Shown here: piece by piece, positions 20,892 through 30,130 of the stretch | How positions within the stretch are numbered: position 1 is the first letter of the stretch | Layout of the letters: each line of letters begins with the position of its first letter | Assembly: GCA_041750975.1 (NCBI GenBank) | Contig: JBGSYN010000150.1 | Span: forward strand, 1-64,000 | Source of the DNA: JBGSYN01 sp041750975 | Lineage (GTDB): Bacteria > Pseudomonadota > Alphaproteobacteria > Geminicoccales > Geminicoccaceae | DNA length: 64,000 nt | Direction of reading: 5' to 3' | Notes under the pieces: model-generated | Seen by the model: only the letters and a program-made list of their open reading frames with translations | Database searches by the model: none | What the model was told of the DNA's origin: nothing | Program-made: the position numbers and the translations under genes

Positions 20892-20940
20892 CCCCGCAGG
20901 GGTCGCGCTTCGCCGCAACAGCCTCGCGATTTTGGCGAGG
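20892..20940. repeat. Two small hairpins in the cytochrome c leader
   Basis: CCCC-GCA-GGGG occupies 20892-20902. CCTCGC-gattttg-GCGAGG occupies 20922-20940 and ends 15 bases before the cytochrome ATG. Neither is followed by a T-run, so they are not obvious terminators. They may structure the 5' untranslated region. No protein target or riboswitch class is recognised. Confidence 0.4.
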
Positions 20941-20955
20941 AACGGAAAGAATTAG

Positions 20956-22314
20956 ATGGCAGGATCACTCGAGGGTAACAAGATCGTTGCGGCCGTGTTG
21001 ACGGCAGGCATCATCGCGTCAGGATCGGGGTTTGTCGCTCGGGTGCTTTACAGTCCAGTGAGTATCGAGGAAAACGCCTTCCCGATCGTTGTGGCCGCCA
21101 GCGAAGAGCAGCAAGAATCCGAACCGGAAGTCCAGCCGATCGCAGTTCGACTAGCCAGTGCTACGGTCGCGGCGGGCGAAACAGTGGCGACGAAATGTAG
21201 CTCTTGCCATTCCTTCGATGAAGGCGGTGCTGTGAAGGTCGGCCCTAATCTTTACAACGTGGTCGGGAAGCCGATCGGCGAGGGCAGCTATGATTTTTCT
21301 AATGCACTTTCGGGACATGGTGGTGATTGGACGTATGAGAACCTAGATGGTTTCTTGGCTAATCCCCGCGAATGGGCTCCGGGTACCAAAATGAGTTTCG
21401 CTGGGCTCACCGATCCGGAGCAGCGTGCGGATGCTATTTTGTACCTCCGAAGCCTCTCTCCCGACCCCATGGCGCTGCCTGAAGCCCCGGCAGCCGAAGC
21501 ATCTTCGGAAGATACAGATTCAAGTGGTGAGAGTGCTGGTGAAGACACAGCGGAAGCTGTCGCGCCCGCTCAATCTTCCAGCGCTTCGACGCCATCCGAG
21601 GATGTTGCAGCAGAGAATAGTGTTCAATCAACTACCAAAGATGCCGCTGCAGCTAGTGATGCGCCATCCGAAACCAACACAGAGTTGTCCTCCGTTGAAG
21701 AGGAACGCGGCCCTGTTGAGGAGGATTCTGCTTCATCCGATGCGGAAAATGCCGCGGCTACGACGTCTTCTAACGCTTCGTCGGATGCACCGACATCGTC
21801 GTCAACTGAGTCCGAAGCCGTAGCAGCTAAAGATGACGCCAGTGCAGATGCTCCCACGACAGAAGACAACGCCGCTAACGAAGAGACGGCTGAGGTCGCG
21901 GCCTTGTCCAATGATGACAGCGCCGCGCAAGAATCCCTTGAAAATGCCGGAGATGGCAATCAACTGGGTATCGTGCTTGCCAGCGCCGATGCCTCTGCCG
22001 GGGAGAGCGCGGCGCGCAAATGCGTGGCGTGTCATACCTTCGACAAAGGTGGCCCCAATCGAGTTGGCCCTAACCTTTATGGGGTTATCGGTAGCGAGGT
22101 CGCAGGCGGCGATAGCGGTTACGCGTATTCAGAAGCCTTGGCGGGACATGGTGGCGAGTGGTCCTACCAGAACCTGAACGCCTTCCTCACTAACCCTCGT
22201 GAATGGGCCCCGGGGACGAAAATGACATTTGCCGGCATTAAGTCGCCTGAGGAGCGCGCCAACGTGATTGCCTACCTGCGGACACTGTCTGAGAGCCCGC
22301 CACCATTGCCGTGA
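20956..22314 (+). CDS. Membrane-anchored c-type cytochrome with two heme domains joined by a long acidic linker
   Basis: The protein has 452 residues. An N-terminal hydrophobic segment (about 10-30) probably anchors it in the inner membrane. Domain 1 (about 68-170) has heme site CSSCH at 81-85 and axial M146. Domain 2 (about 343-450) has CVACH at 356-360 and axial M423. Both share GPNLY, LSGHGG or LAGHGG, and NPREWAPGTKM, so they arose by duplication. Between them, about 165 residues are almost only Ala, Ser, Glu, Asp and Thr and are likely disordered. The single-domain relatives (CycM/cytochrome c552 type) carry electrons from the bc1 complex to cytochrome oxidase. The electron-transfer role here is inferred from them. 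The gene is divergent from kdsB-pheA. Confidence 0.85.
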   Translation: MAGSLEGNKIVAAVLTAGIIASGSGFVARVLYSPVSIEENAFPIVVAASEEQQESEPEVQPIAVRLASATVAAGETVATKCSSCHSFDEGGAVKVGPNLYNVVGKPIGEGSYDFSNALSGHGGDWTYENLDGFLANPREWAPGTKMSFAGLTDPEQRADAILYLRSLSPDPMALPEAPAAEASSEDTDSSGESAGEDTAEAVAPAQSSSASTPSEDVAAENSVQSTTKDAAAASDAPSETNTELSSVEEERGPVEEDSASSDAENAAATTSSNASSDAPTSSSTESEAVAAKDDASADAPTTEDNAANEETAEVAALSNDDSAAQESLENAGDGNQLGIVLASADASAGESAARKCVACHTFDKGGPNRVGPNLYGVIGSEVAGGDSGYAYSEALAGHGGEWSYQNLNAFLTNPREWAPGTKMTFAGIKSPEERANVIAYLRTLSESPPPLP

Positions 22315-22336
22315 CCGAGTTTCAGAACCCCGGTTT

Positions 22337-23146
22337 GTGGGCTTGACCGCATCCAATCTCGAAGAGTTTGCATCGTTTGCCTGTCATTTGGCCGATGCTG
22401 CGAGGCAAGTGCAGTTTCGTTGGTATCGAACTAGCCTTGGGGTAGAGGATAAGTCAGACACCACCCCCGTCACAATTGCAGATCGCGAAACCGAGACATG
22501 CCTCCGAGGCATGATACGACAACAGTATCCTGAGCACGGAATTATTGGCGAGGAATACGAGGCGCAACAGACATCCTCGCCATTTACCTGGGTCATCGAT
22601 CCAATTGATGGAACCCGTTCCTTTATGATCGGACGTCCGACGTTCGCAACACTGATCGCTCTGGCGCATGAGGGGAGGCCAGTTGTCGGTATTATCGATC
22701 AAGCGATCGTCGGCGATCGTTGGCTTGGCATTGAAGGTGTGGGGACGAGTCTCAATGGCGAGGTTGTTCGAACGCGCGGATGCGCAAACATTAGGCAAGC
22801 AATTCTTCTGACGACATCGCCGGACATGTTCGAGACGGGCATGGAGCGTCAGGCATTCCGGAAGTTAAAAAATTCCACCAAGGATATCGTCTATGGTGGG
22901 GATGCAATCGGCTACGGTCTGGTTGCATCCGGCCACGCCGATATCGTGCTGGAATCCCATCTCGAGATCTTCGATTTCATGGCTCTTGTCCCTGTCATAG
23001 AGAATGCAGGCGGATCGATCACGGACTGGTATGGCGAGCCCTTAAGCATGAAGAGCACCGGCAACGTTCTTGCACTAGGCGATCCGACCTTGCTGCCAGA
23101 AGCTATAGCACTTCTAGACCCCCATTCACCGCCCATTGAATTGTGA
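22337..23146 (+). CDS. hisN: Inositol-monophosphatase-family phosphatase, histidinol-phosphatase (HisN)-like
   Basis: This is a magnesium-dependent phosphatase of 269 residues from the start I prefer, GTG 22337 (TTG 22343 is an alternative). The metal site is complete: GEEYE for the first acidic pair, DPIDGTRSF for the metal-binding Asp residues, and FDFMALVPVIENAGG at the C-terminal Asp region. Of the three IMPase-family proteins in the window, this one most resembles alphaproteobacterial HisN, which removes phosphate from histidinol phosphate. No other his gene is nearby, so the substrate is inferred. It lies 22 bases after the cytochrome gene and just before yejA. Confidence 0.82.
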   Translation: MGLTASNLEEFASFACHLADAARQVQFRWYRTSLGVEDKSDTTPVTIADRETETCLRGMIRQQYPEHGIIGEEYEAQQTSSPFTWVIDPIDGTRSFMIGRPTFATLIALAHEGRPVVGIIDQAIVGDRWLGIEGVGTSLNGEVVRTRGCANIRQAILLTTSPDMFETGMERQAFRKLKNSTKDIVYGGDAIGYGLVASGHADIVLESHLEIFDFMALVPVIENAGGSITDWYGEPLSMKSTGNVLALGDPTLLPEAIALLDPHSPPIEL

Positions 23147-23238
23147 CGCCAATTTCACTGTCAATCATACACATTCGATATAAAGTCACAGTCCAAAGGT
23201 GGTCTCATCTCGAACAATGGCGATTGAGGTTGTTTGTC

Positions 23239-25056
23239 ATGCTCAAATGTCGATCGATGCCAATATTAGCCCTCGTCGGCCTACTGATTCCGTCTCTTGG
23301 AACTGCCACTGAGTTTCGTCACGGGCTTTCTATGTATGGTGACCTCAAATATGGTCCGTCATTTGAGCACTTCGACTATATAAATCCGGGTGCTCCTAAA
23401 GGTGGAAGATTGCGCCAGGATGCGGCGGGTACGTACGACAACCTTAACCCCCATATTGTCAAAGGTAACGCTGCGTCCGGGTTGGGACTTATCTTCGACA
23501 CTCTGATGGTCAGCTCGGAGGATGAACCCTTTTCCGAGTATGGACTCGTGGCTGAATCGATGGAAGTTCCAGAAGACCGCTCTTATGTGCGGTTCAACAT
23601 GAACCCGAAGGCGCGCTTTCACGATGGCGAACCGATCGGTGTCGATGACGTTATCTATAGCTTTGAAGTTCTTCGTGACGAGGGTCTTCCATTATACCGT
23701 TACTATTATGCGAACGTGAATAAGATTGAACAAACCGGTGAAGATCAGGTCACGTTTTTTTTCGACGAAAGAAATAATCGTGAGTTACCATTAATCCTGG
23801 GGCAGTTGCCTGTCCTACCCAAGCACTACTACGAGGACCATGAGTTCGATCAAACTACGCTAGTCCCACCCATTGGCAGCGGGCCCTATCGGATTGGGCG
23901 CTTTGAAGCCGGTAAATTTATCGAATATGAGCGTGTCGATGATTATTGGGCCAGCGAGCATCCAGTGAACGTCGGTCGTAACAACTTTGATGTCTTGCGC
24001 TATGACTATTTTCGCGATCGGGATCAGGCGCAGAGGACCTTTCTTGCAGGTGAGCTAGACATCTTTCGAGAAAACAGCTCGAAGCGTTGGGCCACTGGCT
24101 ACGATACGCCCGCGGTTCATAGTGGAGACATCATTTTAGAAGAACTCCCTAGTAACGGAACCTCCGTGATGCAGGGCTATGTCTTCAACACGCGACGAGA
24201 ATTGTTTCAGGATCCGCGGGTACGAGAGGCCATCGGGCTGGCCTTCGATTTCGATTGGATGAATACGAACCTTTTTTACGGGCAGTATGAGCGCGCCAAT
24301 AGCTATTTCTCGGGGAGCGAGGAATTTGCGGCCCGAGCGCTACCGGATGAAGCAGAGTTACGAATTCTCGAGCCCCTTCGAGGGAGGGTTCCTGATGAAG
24401 TATTCACGACCGTCTATGAGCCGCCGACTACTGACGGCAGCGGTGGCGATCGGACCAATCTGCGGCAGGCGCTCCAACTGCTAAGGGAGGCAGGTTATGA
24501 AATTCAGAACGGCGTGATGACGCATTCGCAAACAGGCCAACGTTTGGAGTTCGAATATCTTTTCACACAACCGTCTTCGGAGCGCATTGCAAGCGTCTTT
24601 AAGGATCGATTGAAGACTATCGGCGTCATCATGACTCTAAGGCGCGTTGACAGCGCCCAGTTCGTTCGTCGTCTTGAAGATTTCGACTTCGATATGGTGA
24701 CATCAGTCTGGGGGCAGAGCTTGTCGCCCGGCAATGAGCAGCGCGAATTTTGGGGCTCCGAAGCAGCGGATCGGCCTGGCAGCCGCAATCTCATCGGTAT
24801 CAAGGATGAGTCCATTAATTCGATCATTGAGACGCTTATTGCGGCAGAAGATCGTGAGGAACTTGCGGCGGCAGCGAGAGCGTTGGATCGTGTTCTTTTG
24901 TGGCATCATTTCGTCGTGCCGCAATTCTACAATCAAGTCGATCGAATTGCCCGGTGGTCGTATATCAAGAGGCCGGATGAGACACCCCTTCGTGGTCTAG
25001 ATCTCCTCTCTTGGTGGAGCGAAAAAAGGTACGATTCAGGGCAAGCTTCCAATTAG
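23239..25056 (+). CDS. yejA: ABC transporter periplasmic solute-binding protein, YejA type (family 5)
   Basis: This is the periplasmic receptor of an oligopeptide-type importer. From ATG 23239 the precursor has 605 residues and starts with a clean signal peptide (MPILALVGLLIPSLGTAT). A GAGG lies ten bases before this ATG. A longer frame from GTG 23143 overlaps the preceding gene but has no signal peptide at its start. Family 5 features include FNMNPKARFHDGEPIGVDDV and, at the end, a segment with LWHHFVVPQFYNQVDRIARW typical of YejA. In other bacteria Yej systems import peptides, including the antibiotic microcin C. The partners yejB, yejE and yejF follow directly. Confidence 0.92.
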   Translation: MLKCRSMPILALVGLLIPSLGTATEFRHGLSMYGDLKYGPSFEHFDYINPGAPKGGRLRQDAAGTYDNLNPHIVKGNAASGLGLIFDTLMVSSEDEPFSEYGLVAESMEVPEDRSYVRFNMNPKARFHDGEPIGVDDVIYSFEVLRDEGLPLYRYYYANVNKIEQTGEDQVTFFFDERNNRELPLILGQLPVLPKHYYEDHEFDQTTLVPPIGSGPYRIGRFEAGKFIEYERVDDYWASEHPVNVGRNNFDVLRYDYFRDRDQAQRTFLAGELDIFRENSSKRWATGYDTPAVHSGDIILEELPSNGTSVMQGYVFNTRRELFQDPRVREAIGLAFDFDWMNTNLFYGQYERANSYFSGSEEFAARALPDEAELRILEPLRGRVPDEVFTTVYEPPTTDGSGGDRTNLRQALQLLREAGYEIQNGVMTHSQTGQRLEFEYLFTQPSSERIASVFKDRLKTIGVIMTLRRVDSAQFVRRLEDFDFDMVTSVWGQSLSPGNEQREFWGSEAADRPGSRNLIGIKDESINSIIETLIAAEDREELAAAARALDRVLLWHHFVVPQFYNQVDRIARWSYIKRPDETPLRGLDLLSWWSEKRYDSGQASN

Positions 25057-25065
25057 CTAGTTCCA

Positions 25066-26172
25066 ATGCTCGCCTACATCGCTCGTCGGCTGCTGCTCGT
25101 GATACCGACCCTATTCGGCATCATGATCGTGAACTTCGTGATTGTTCAGGCTGTTCCCGGCGGGCCGATCGAGCAAATGATCGCGCGGTTGAACGATATT
25201 GGATCCTCGGCGACCGCAAGTCTCGAGGGCGATACAGGGGATCCGGGCGCGCAACAGGCGCAGGGTTCTATAGCCGATGGCAGCGGTCCATATCGCGGAG
25301 CGCGCGGGTTGCCCCAGGAATTTATCGATGAATTGCGTGTAGAGTATGGATTCGACAAGCCGGCTTATCAGCGCTTTCTACTCTTGGTCGGTAATTATCT
25401 GAGGTTTGATTTCGGTGAGAGCTATTTCCGCGACATCTCGGTGATCGATCTTGTCATTGAGAAGTTGCCGGTTTCGATCTCGCTGGGGATCTGGACCACC
25501 TTGCTGACTTATCTTGTGTCTATCCCATTGGGCGTTCGAAAGGCCGTTCGGGACGGGTCCCAGTTCGACATTTGGACCAGTGCGGTGGTGATCGTTGGCA
25601 ACGCGGTACCGGGCTTCTTGTTCGCGGTATTGCTTATCGTTGTCTTCGCTGGCGGCAGTTATTTGGACTGGTTCCCGCTGCGCGGGCTCGTCTCCGATAA
25701 TTGGCAGCAATTGAGCTGGCCTGCGGCAGTTCTCGACTATCTTTGGCATATGGTGCTGCCTGTGACAGCCCTATTGATCGGCAGTTTTGCCGGATTGACA
25801 ATGCTGACCAAGAATTCCTTCATGGAGCAGATCGGCCAGCAATATGTGCTTACCGCCAAAGCTAAGGGCTTAACGGAAGATCAGGTGCTATACACACACG
25901 TTTTCCGGAATGCGATGCTCATCGTAATCGCTGGTTTCCCGTCCGCCTTTATCAGCATCCTGTTCACAGGCGCTCTCCTTGTGGAGATCATTTTCTCACT
26001 CGATGGGCTGGGCCTGCTCGGCTTCGAAGCCGCGATCAACCGTGACTATCCCGTAATGTTTGCAACCCTTTATGTCTTCACACTAATAGGCCTCTTGCTC
26101 CGAATCGTGTCGGATTTGACCTACGTGCTGGTCGATCCGCGAATTGACTTCGAAGGTCGGAGTGCCGCTTGA
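25066..26172 (+). CDS. yejB: ABC transporter permease YejB
   Basis: The inner-membrane permease has 368 residues with about six membrane segments. It begins with the family-typical [21 protein letters not shown] long periplasmic loop (about 30-100) contains an insertion rich in Gly, Ala and Asp. The cytoplasmic coupling motif that contacts the ATPase is in the stretch [20 protein letters not shown]. It starts nine bases after yejA and overlaps yejE by four bases. Confidence 0.94.
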   Translation: MLAYIARRLLLVIPTLFGIMIVNFVIVQAVPGGPIEQMIARLNDIGSSATASLEGDTGDPGAQQAQGSIADGSGPYRGARGLPQEFIDELRVEYGFDKPAYQRFLLLVGNYLRFDFGESYFRDISVIDLVIEKLPVSISLGIWTTLLTYLVSIPLGVRKAVRDGSQFDIWTSAVVIVGNAVPGFLFAVLLIVVFAGGSYLDWFPLRGLVSDNWQQLSWPAAVLDYLWHMVLPVTALLIGSFAGLTMLTKNSFMEQIGQQYVLTAKAKGLTEDQVLYTHVFRNAMLIVIAGFPSAFISILFTGALLVEIIFSLDGLGLLGFEAAINRDYPVMFATLYVFTLIGLLLRIVSDLTYVLVDPRIDFEGRSAA

Positions 26173-27257
26173 GTGCAGCCTCGCTAGCTGCCAGGCGAGA
26201 AAATCTTCGTCTGCTGGGGCTGCCACTTCGACTGAGTCCGGTCGCGGCGCGGAGAGTGGAGAACTTCCGGGCAAATCGGCGGGGCGTGATCTCGCTCTAT
26301 GTTTTTTGCGTGCTTTTTGGTCTCAGCCTGTTCGCCGAACTCATTGCCAATGACCGACCACTGTTGGTCAACTTCGAGGGTAATTTCTACTTCCCGGTTT
26401 TGGTCAGCTATCCGGAAACCACCTTTGGTGGGTTGTTCCCAACCGAGGCGGACTACTCCGATCCGTTTGTCCAGGACCTCATCAATGAGAACGGCTGGGC
26501 GATCTGGCCCATTGTGCCGTACAGCTATAGCACTATCATCAGGGATCTTGGCATGCCCTCGCCCGCGCCGCCCTCAAGTCGGAATTGGCTCGGCACGGAT
26601 GATCAGGCGCGCGATGTGCTGGCCAGAGTGATTTACGGTTTTCGTATTTCTGTCTTGTTTGGCCTGATGCTGACTGCGATCTCCTCTGTTGTCGGGATTG
26701 CAGCAGGCGCGGTTCAGGGTTACTTCGGCGGCTTGCTCGATCTTTCTTTCCAGCGCTTTATCGAGATATGGAGTGGCCTGCCCCAGCTTTATTTGCTGAT
26801 TATCATGTCGAGCCTGATTGTCCCGGGATTTTGGACCTTGCTCATCCTGCTAGCTCTTTTCAGTTGGATGACCCTGGTTGATGTGGTGCGGGCTGAATTC
26901 TTGCGAGCCAGAAATCTTGATTTTGTTCGTGCCGCGCGGGCTCTGGGCCTCAGCAACATCAAGATCATGTTCCGACACATATTGCCGAACGCTATGGTGG
27001 CAACACTGACATTTCTCCCGTTCATTCTTAACGCTTCCATAACGACCTTGACGTCACTCGATTTTCTGGGCTTCGGCTTACCGCCTGGCTCACCTTCCCT
27101 TGGCGAGTTGTTGGCTCAGGGCAAAAATAATCTGCATGCACCATGGCTCGGCGTCACCGGGTTCGTCGTTGTGGCTCTGATGCTCTCGCTTCTGGTCTTT
27201 ATAGGCGAGGCCGTGCGAGATGCCTTTGATCCTCGCAAAGTCTACAAAAAGGCGTGA
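26169..27257 (+). CDS. yejE: ABC transporter permease YejE
   Basis: This second permease of the Yej importer has 362 residues. It has an N-terminal cytoplasmic tail, one membrane segment, a periplasmic loop containing the usual [20 protein letters not shown], and then five more membrane segments. The coupling motif is in [20 protein letters not shown]. The start is TTG 26169, four bases inside yejB, with GGAG six bases upstream, so translation is coupled. It overlaps yejF by four bases. Confidence 0.93.
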   Translation: MSAASLAARRENLRLLGLPLRLSPVAARRVENFRANRRGVISLYVFCVLFGLSLFAELIANDRPLLVNFEGNFYFPVLVSYPETTFGGLFPTEADYSDPFVQDLINENGWAIWPIVPYSYSTIIRDLGMPSPAPPSSRNWLGTDDQARDVLARVIYGFRISVLFGLMLTAISSVVGIAAGAVQGYFGGLLDLSFQRFIEIWSGLPQLYLLIIMSSLIVPGFWTLLILLALFSWMTLVDVVRAEFLRARNLDFVRAARALGLSNIKIMFRHILPNAMVATLTFLPFILNASITTLTSLDFLGFGLPPGSPSLGELLAQGKNNLHAPWLGVTGFVVVALMLSLLVFIGEAVRDAFDPRKVYKKA

Positions 27258-28885
27258 GTCTTTTGCCGATCTTGAGAGCAAGCGACCTTTGTGTATCATT
27301 TCGCTCAAGCGGGGGTGACATTGAAGCTGTTCAGGGCGTTTCCTTCGAGATCGATCGAGGCGAGACTTTGGCGCTCGTCGGCGAAAGCGGCTCTGGAAAG
27401 TCTGTAACCGCTCTCTCGATCCTACAACTCTTGCCATATCCGCAGGCTTGGCACCCCCGTGGCAGCATTCGACTGGACGAACAGGAACTCTTGGGTCTTG
27501 ACGAACGCTCTCTTCGTAAAGTCCGCGGCAATCGTGTCGGGATGATTTTCCAAGAGCCGATGACTTCTCTCAATCCGCTGCACACGGTCGAAAAGCAGAT
27601 CGGTGAGGTATTGCGCTTGCACCGCGGGATGCGTGGATCGCCAATACGATCGAGAATTCTGGAGCTATTGGAACTGGTCCGCATTCCGGACCCCGAATCG
27701 CGTTTGAAATCCTTCCCGCACCAGCTTTCCGGTGGTCAGCGGCAACGGGTGATGATCGCCATGGCTCTGGCCAACGAGCCGGAGTTGTTAATCGCCGATG
27801 AGCCGACGACAGCTCTCGACGTCACTGTTCAAGCACAAATTCTTAAGCTTATAGGCGACCTGCAATCGAAGCTCGGAATGGCGGTGCTGCTTATAACTCA
27901 CGATCTGACAATCGTCAGGAGGGTTGCGCATCGTGTTTGCGTAATGACAGAAGGAAAGATCGTCGAAACCGGAACGACTGCTGAAATCCTCGAGCGACCG
28001 CAACACCGATACACACGGCATTTGCTCGCCGCCGAGCCCAAGGGTGGGCCTGCGGAAGTCTCAGGTCAGGCATCGTCGGTGATGCGTGGTACTGACATTA
28101 AGGTATATTTCCCAATTCAGCGAGGATTGCTGAAGCGCACAGTGGGCTATGTCAAGGCCGTGGATGGAATCGACATTGAGGTCCGCCGCGGCGAAACTGT
28201 TGGCATCGTTGGAGAAAGCGGTTCCGGCAAAACGACGCTTGGTATGGCCCTGTTGCGTCTAGTCGGAAGCCAGGGGGAGATAAGCTTTCTGAACAATTCG
28301 ATCCAAGGCTGGAATTGGTCGCAGATGCGCCCATTCCGCCGCAAGATGCAGATCGTTTTTCAGGATCCCTATGGCAGCCTCTCGCCTAGAATGTCCGTTA
28401 GCGAGATTATTGAAGAAGGGCTGGAGGTCCATGGGATTGCCAAGAGCCGCGAGGACCGGCGACGCATGGTCGCCGACATTCTCGAGGAAGTTGGCCTCGA
28501 GACTTCGATGCTTGACCGCTACCCACATGAGTTCAGTGGCGGTCAGCGACAACGCATTAGTATTGCAAGGGCCATGATTCTCAAGCCCGAATTGGTCGTT
28601 CTCGACGAGCCCACATCTGCGCTAGATATGTCCGTGCAAGCACAAATCGTAACCCTACTGCGCGATCTCCAGAAACGCCACGGATTAGCGTACATATTCA
28701 TCAGTCACGACCTTCGCGTGGTCCGCGCCATGGCCCATGACGTTCTAGTTATGCGTGATGGCAAGGTCGTGGAATACGGACGCTCCTCGCAAATATTCGA
28801 CGCACCGACTAGCGACTATACGCAGGCTTTGATGAAAGCCGCTTTCGATATCGAGGCCGTCGAAACTGCCTCAGTCCGCTCCTGA
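27254..28885 (+). CDS. yejF: ABC transporter ATP-binding protein YejF (two fused ATPase domains)
   Basis: The 543-residue protein carries two complete ATPase units. The first has Walker A GESGSGKS at 43-50, signature LSGGQRQR and Walker B LLIADEPTTALD. The second has GESGSGKT at 320-327, signature FSGGQRQR and LVVLDEPTSALD. It powers the Yej peptide importer. The start is GTG 27254, overlapping the yejE stop by four bases. It ends the operon, three bases from the convergent aminotransferase gene. Confidence 0.95.
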   Translation: MSLLPILRASDLCVSFRSSGGDIEAVQGVSFEIDRGETLALVGESGSGKSVTALSILQLLPYPQAWHPRGSIRLDEQELLGLDERSLRKVRGNRVGMIFQEPMTSLNPLHTVEKQIGEVLRLHRGMRGSPIRSRILELLELVRIPDPESRLKSFPHQLSGGQRQRVMIAMALANEPELLIADEPTTALDVTVQAQILKLIGDLQSKLGMAVLLITHDLTIVRRVAHRVCVMTEGKIVETGTTAEILERPQHRYTRHLLAAEPKGGPAEVSGQASSVMRGTDIKVYFPIQRGLLKRTVGYVKAVDGIDIEVRRGETVGIVGESGSGKTTLGMALLRLVGSQGEISFLNNSIQGWNWSQMRPFRRKMQIVFQDPYGSLSPRMSVSEIIEEGLEVHGIAKSREDRRRMVADILEEVGLETSMLDRYPHEFSGGQRQRISIARAMILKPELVVLDEPTSALDMSVQAQIVTLLRDLQKRHGLAYIFISHDLRVVRAMAHDVLVMRDGKVVEYGRSSQIFDAPTSDYTQALMKAAFDIEAVETASVRS

Positions 28886-28888
28886 TCT

Positions 28889-30118
28889 CTAGCGCGAAAC
28901 GTTCCCGCTTCGCAGAGGAACCCCGAATTCTCGGTGGCAGATTTGTGCCAGTTTGGCGACGCCTTCGACAAGCTGATTGTCGGAAGGATTGGCAAAACAA
29001 ATCCGAAGGCAATGCTTACCCCGTTCGGGATCTACGGACCATTCACGGCCGGGATTGATTGCAATCCCCTCCGCAGCCGCTGCTTTCGCCAACTCGCTGG
29101 TGTCCACGACTTCAGGTAGCTGGATCCACTGAAAAATGCCGCCACTGGCGCGAACGTAGTCGGCAGTCGTTCCGAAATGCTCCTCAAGCGCTTGGATAAG
29201 CGTGTTCCGCTTTCTCTCCAGGGTGCGTCGAAGTCGCTGAACGTGATCATCAAAATGATGGCCAAAGAAATCGGCAACAATCATCTGTTCGATGGCGGGA
29301 GTGCCGCCGTCGTTCTTGAGGGCGACGAGTCGTCCGAGAATGTCCGGCGCGGCGGTGACATAACCGAGGCGTAGTGCAGGCCCAAGGTTTTTCGAGAATG
29401 ATCCGACGTGGATCACCTGATTGCCCTCGTCAAACGCACGAATTGCAGGCGGCCAGTCTCCTGCCCAAAGTAAGTCTGCGTAACATTCGTCCTCGAATAT
29501 AGGGACGCCAAACTCTTTCGAAAGTTTCAAAAGCTGGTGCCGGCGTTCGATCGGCATGACGCTGGCTGTCGGGTTTTGAATCGTCGGAATGGTGTAGATT
29601 TGCTTGGGCTTGATGCCGTCGCCTTTGAGTTGCTCAAGAATTCTAGAAAGCGCATCGATGCGAATGCCAAGATTGTCCAGGGGTATTGGAACCAGTTTGG
29701 CGCCGAGTTGGCGCAAACGGCTAATTGCGCTGCCATAACTATACTCTTCGACAAGGACAGTGTCGCCCGCTTCAATCGTCAGTTGATTCACGAGGTCGAT
29801 CGCTTGGCCTGAGCCTGACGTAATGAGGATATTCGCGGCGACGACCTGGACCCCACGTTGTGTGGAGAGCTTTTTGGCCACAAACTCTCTCAAGGCTAGG
29901 AAGCCGTGCGGCCCGCTATCCATGTTATATGTTGCGAGCTTCCTGCCATGTTCCCGTAGCATTCGATCGGCCGAATCAGCCAGGGCATCTGAAGGGATGC
30001 TTTCAGGATCATTATTTCCCCCGACAAAATTGTACAGCGGAAAGCCTGTAAATGGTGCCTTCGGCGGCGGTGTTCCTTTCGCGTATATGGTCGAATAGTC
30101 GATGGAAATCTCATTCAC
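28889..30118 (-). CDS. PLP-dependent aminotransferase of the MocR/2-aminoadipate aminotransferase type
   Basis: The protein has 409 residues with a complete fold-type I aminotransferase domain. It contains ILITSGSGQAIDLVNQLT, IPTIQNPTASVMP and the PLP lysine in HVGSFSKNLGPALRLGY. There is no DNA-binding domain, so it is an enzyme, not a MocR regulator. Relatives include LysN-like 2-aminoadipate, aromatic and branched-chain aminotransferases. It is the last gene of a three-gene minus-strand run, 12 bases after the MFS gene. The substrate is unknown. Confidence 0.87.
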   Translation of the reverse strand: MNEISIDYSTIYAKGTPPPKAPFTGFPLYNFVGGNNDPESIPSDALADSADRMLREHGRKLATYNMDSGPHGFLALREFVAKKLSTQRGVQVVAANILITSGSGQAIDLVNQLTIEAGDTVLVEEYSYGSAISRLRQLGAKLVPIPLDNLGIRIDALSRILEQLKGDGIKPKQIYTIPTIQNPTASVMPIERRHQLLKLSKEFGVPIFEDECYADLLWAGDWPPAIRAFDEGNQVIHVGSFSKNLGPALRLGYVTAAPDILGRLVALKNDGGTPAIEQMIVADFFGHHFDDHVQRLRRTLERKRNTLIQALEEHFGTTADYVRASGGIFQWIQLPEVVDTSELAKAAAAEGIAINPGREWSVDPERGKHCLRICFANPSDNQLVEGVAKLAQICHREFGVPLRSGNVSR

Positions 30119-30130
30119 GGCAGAGCCCTC

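Noticed and set aside
21425..21823. 132-codon frame inside the cytochrome linker
   Set aside because: It is an alternative frame of the Ala/Ser/Glu repeat-like linker. Its Arg/Pro/Leu-rich sequence is what that base composition gives in another frame.
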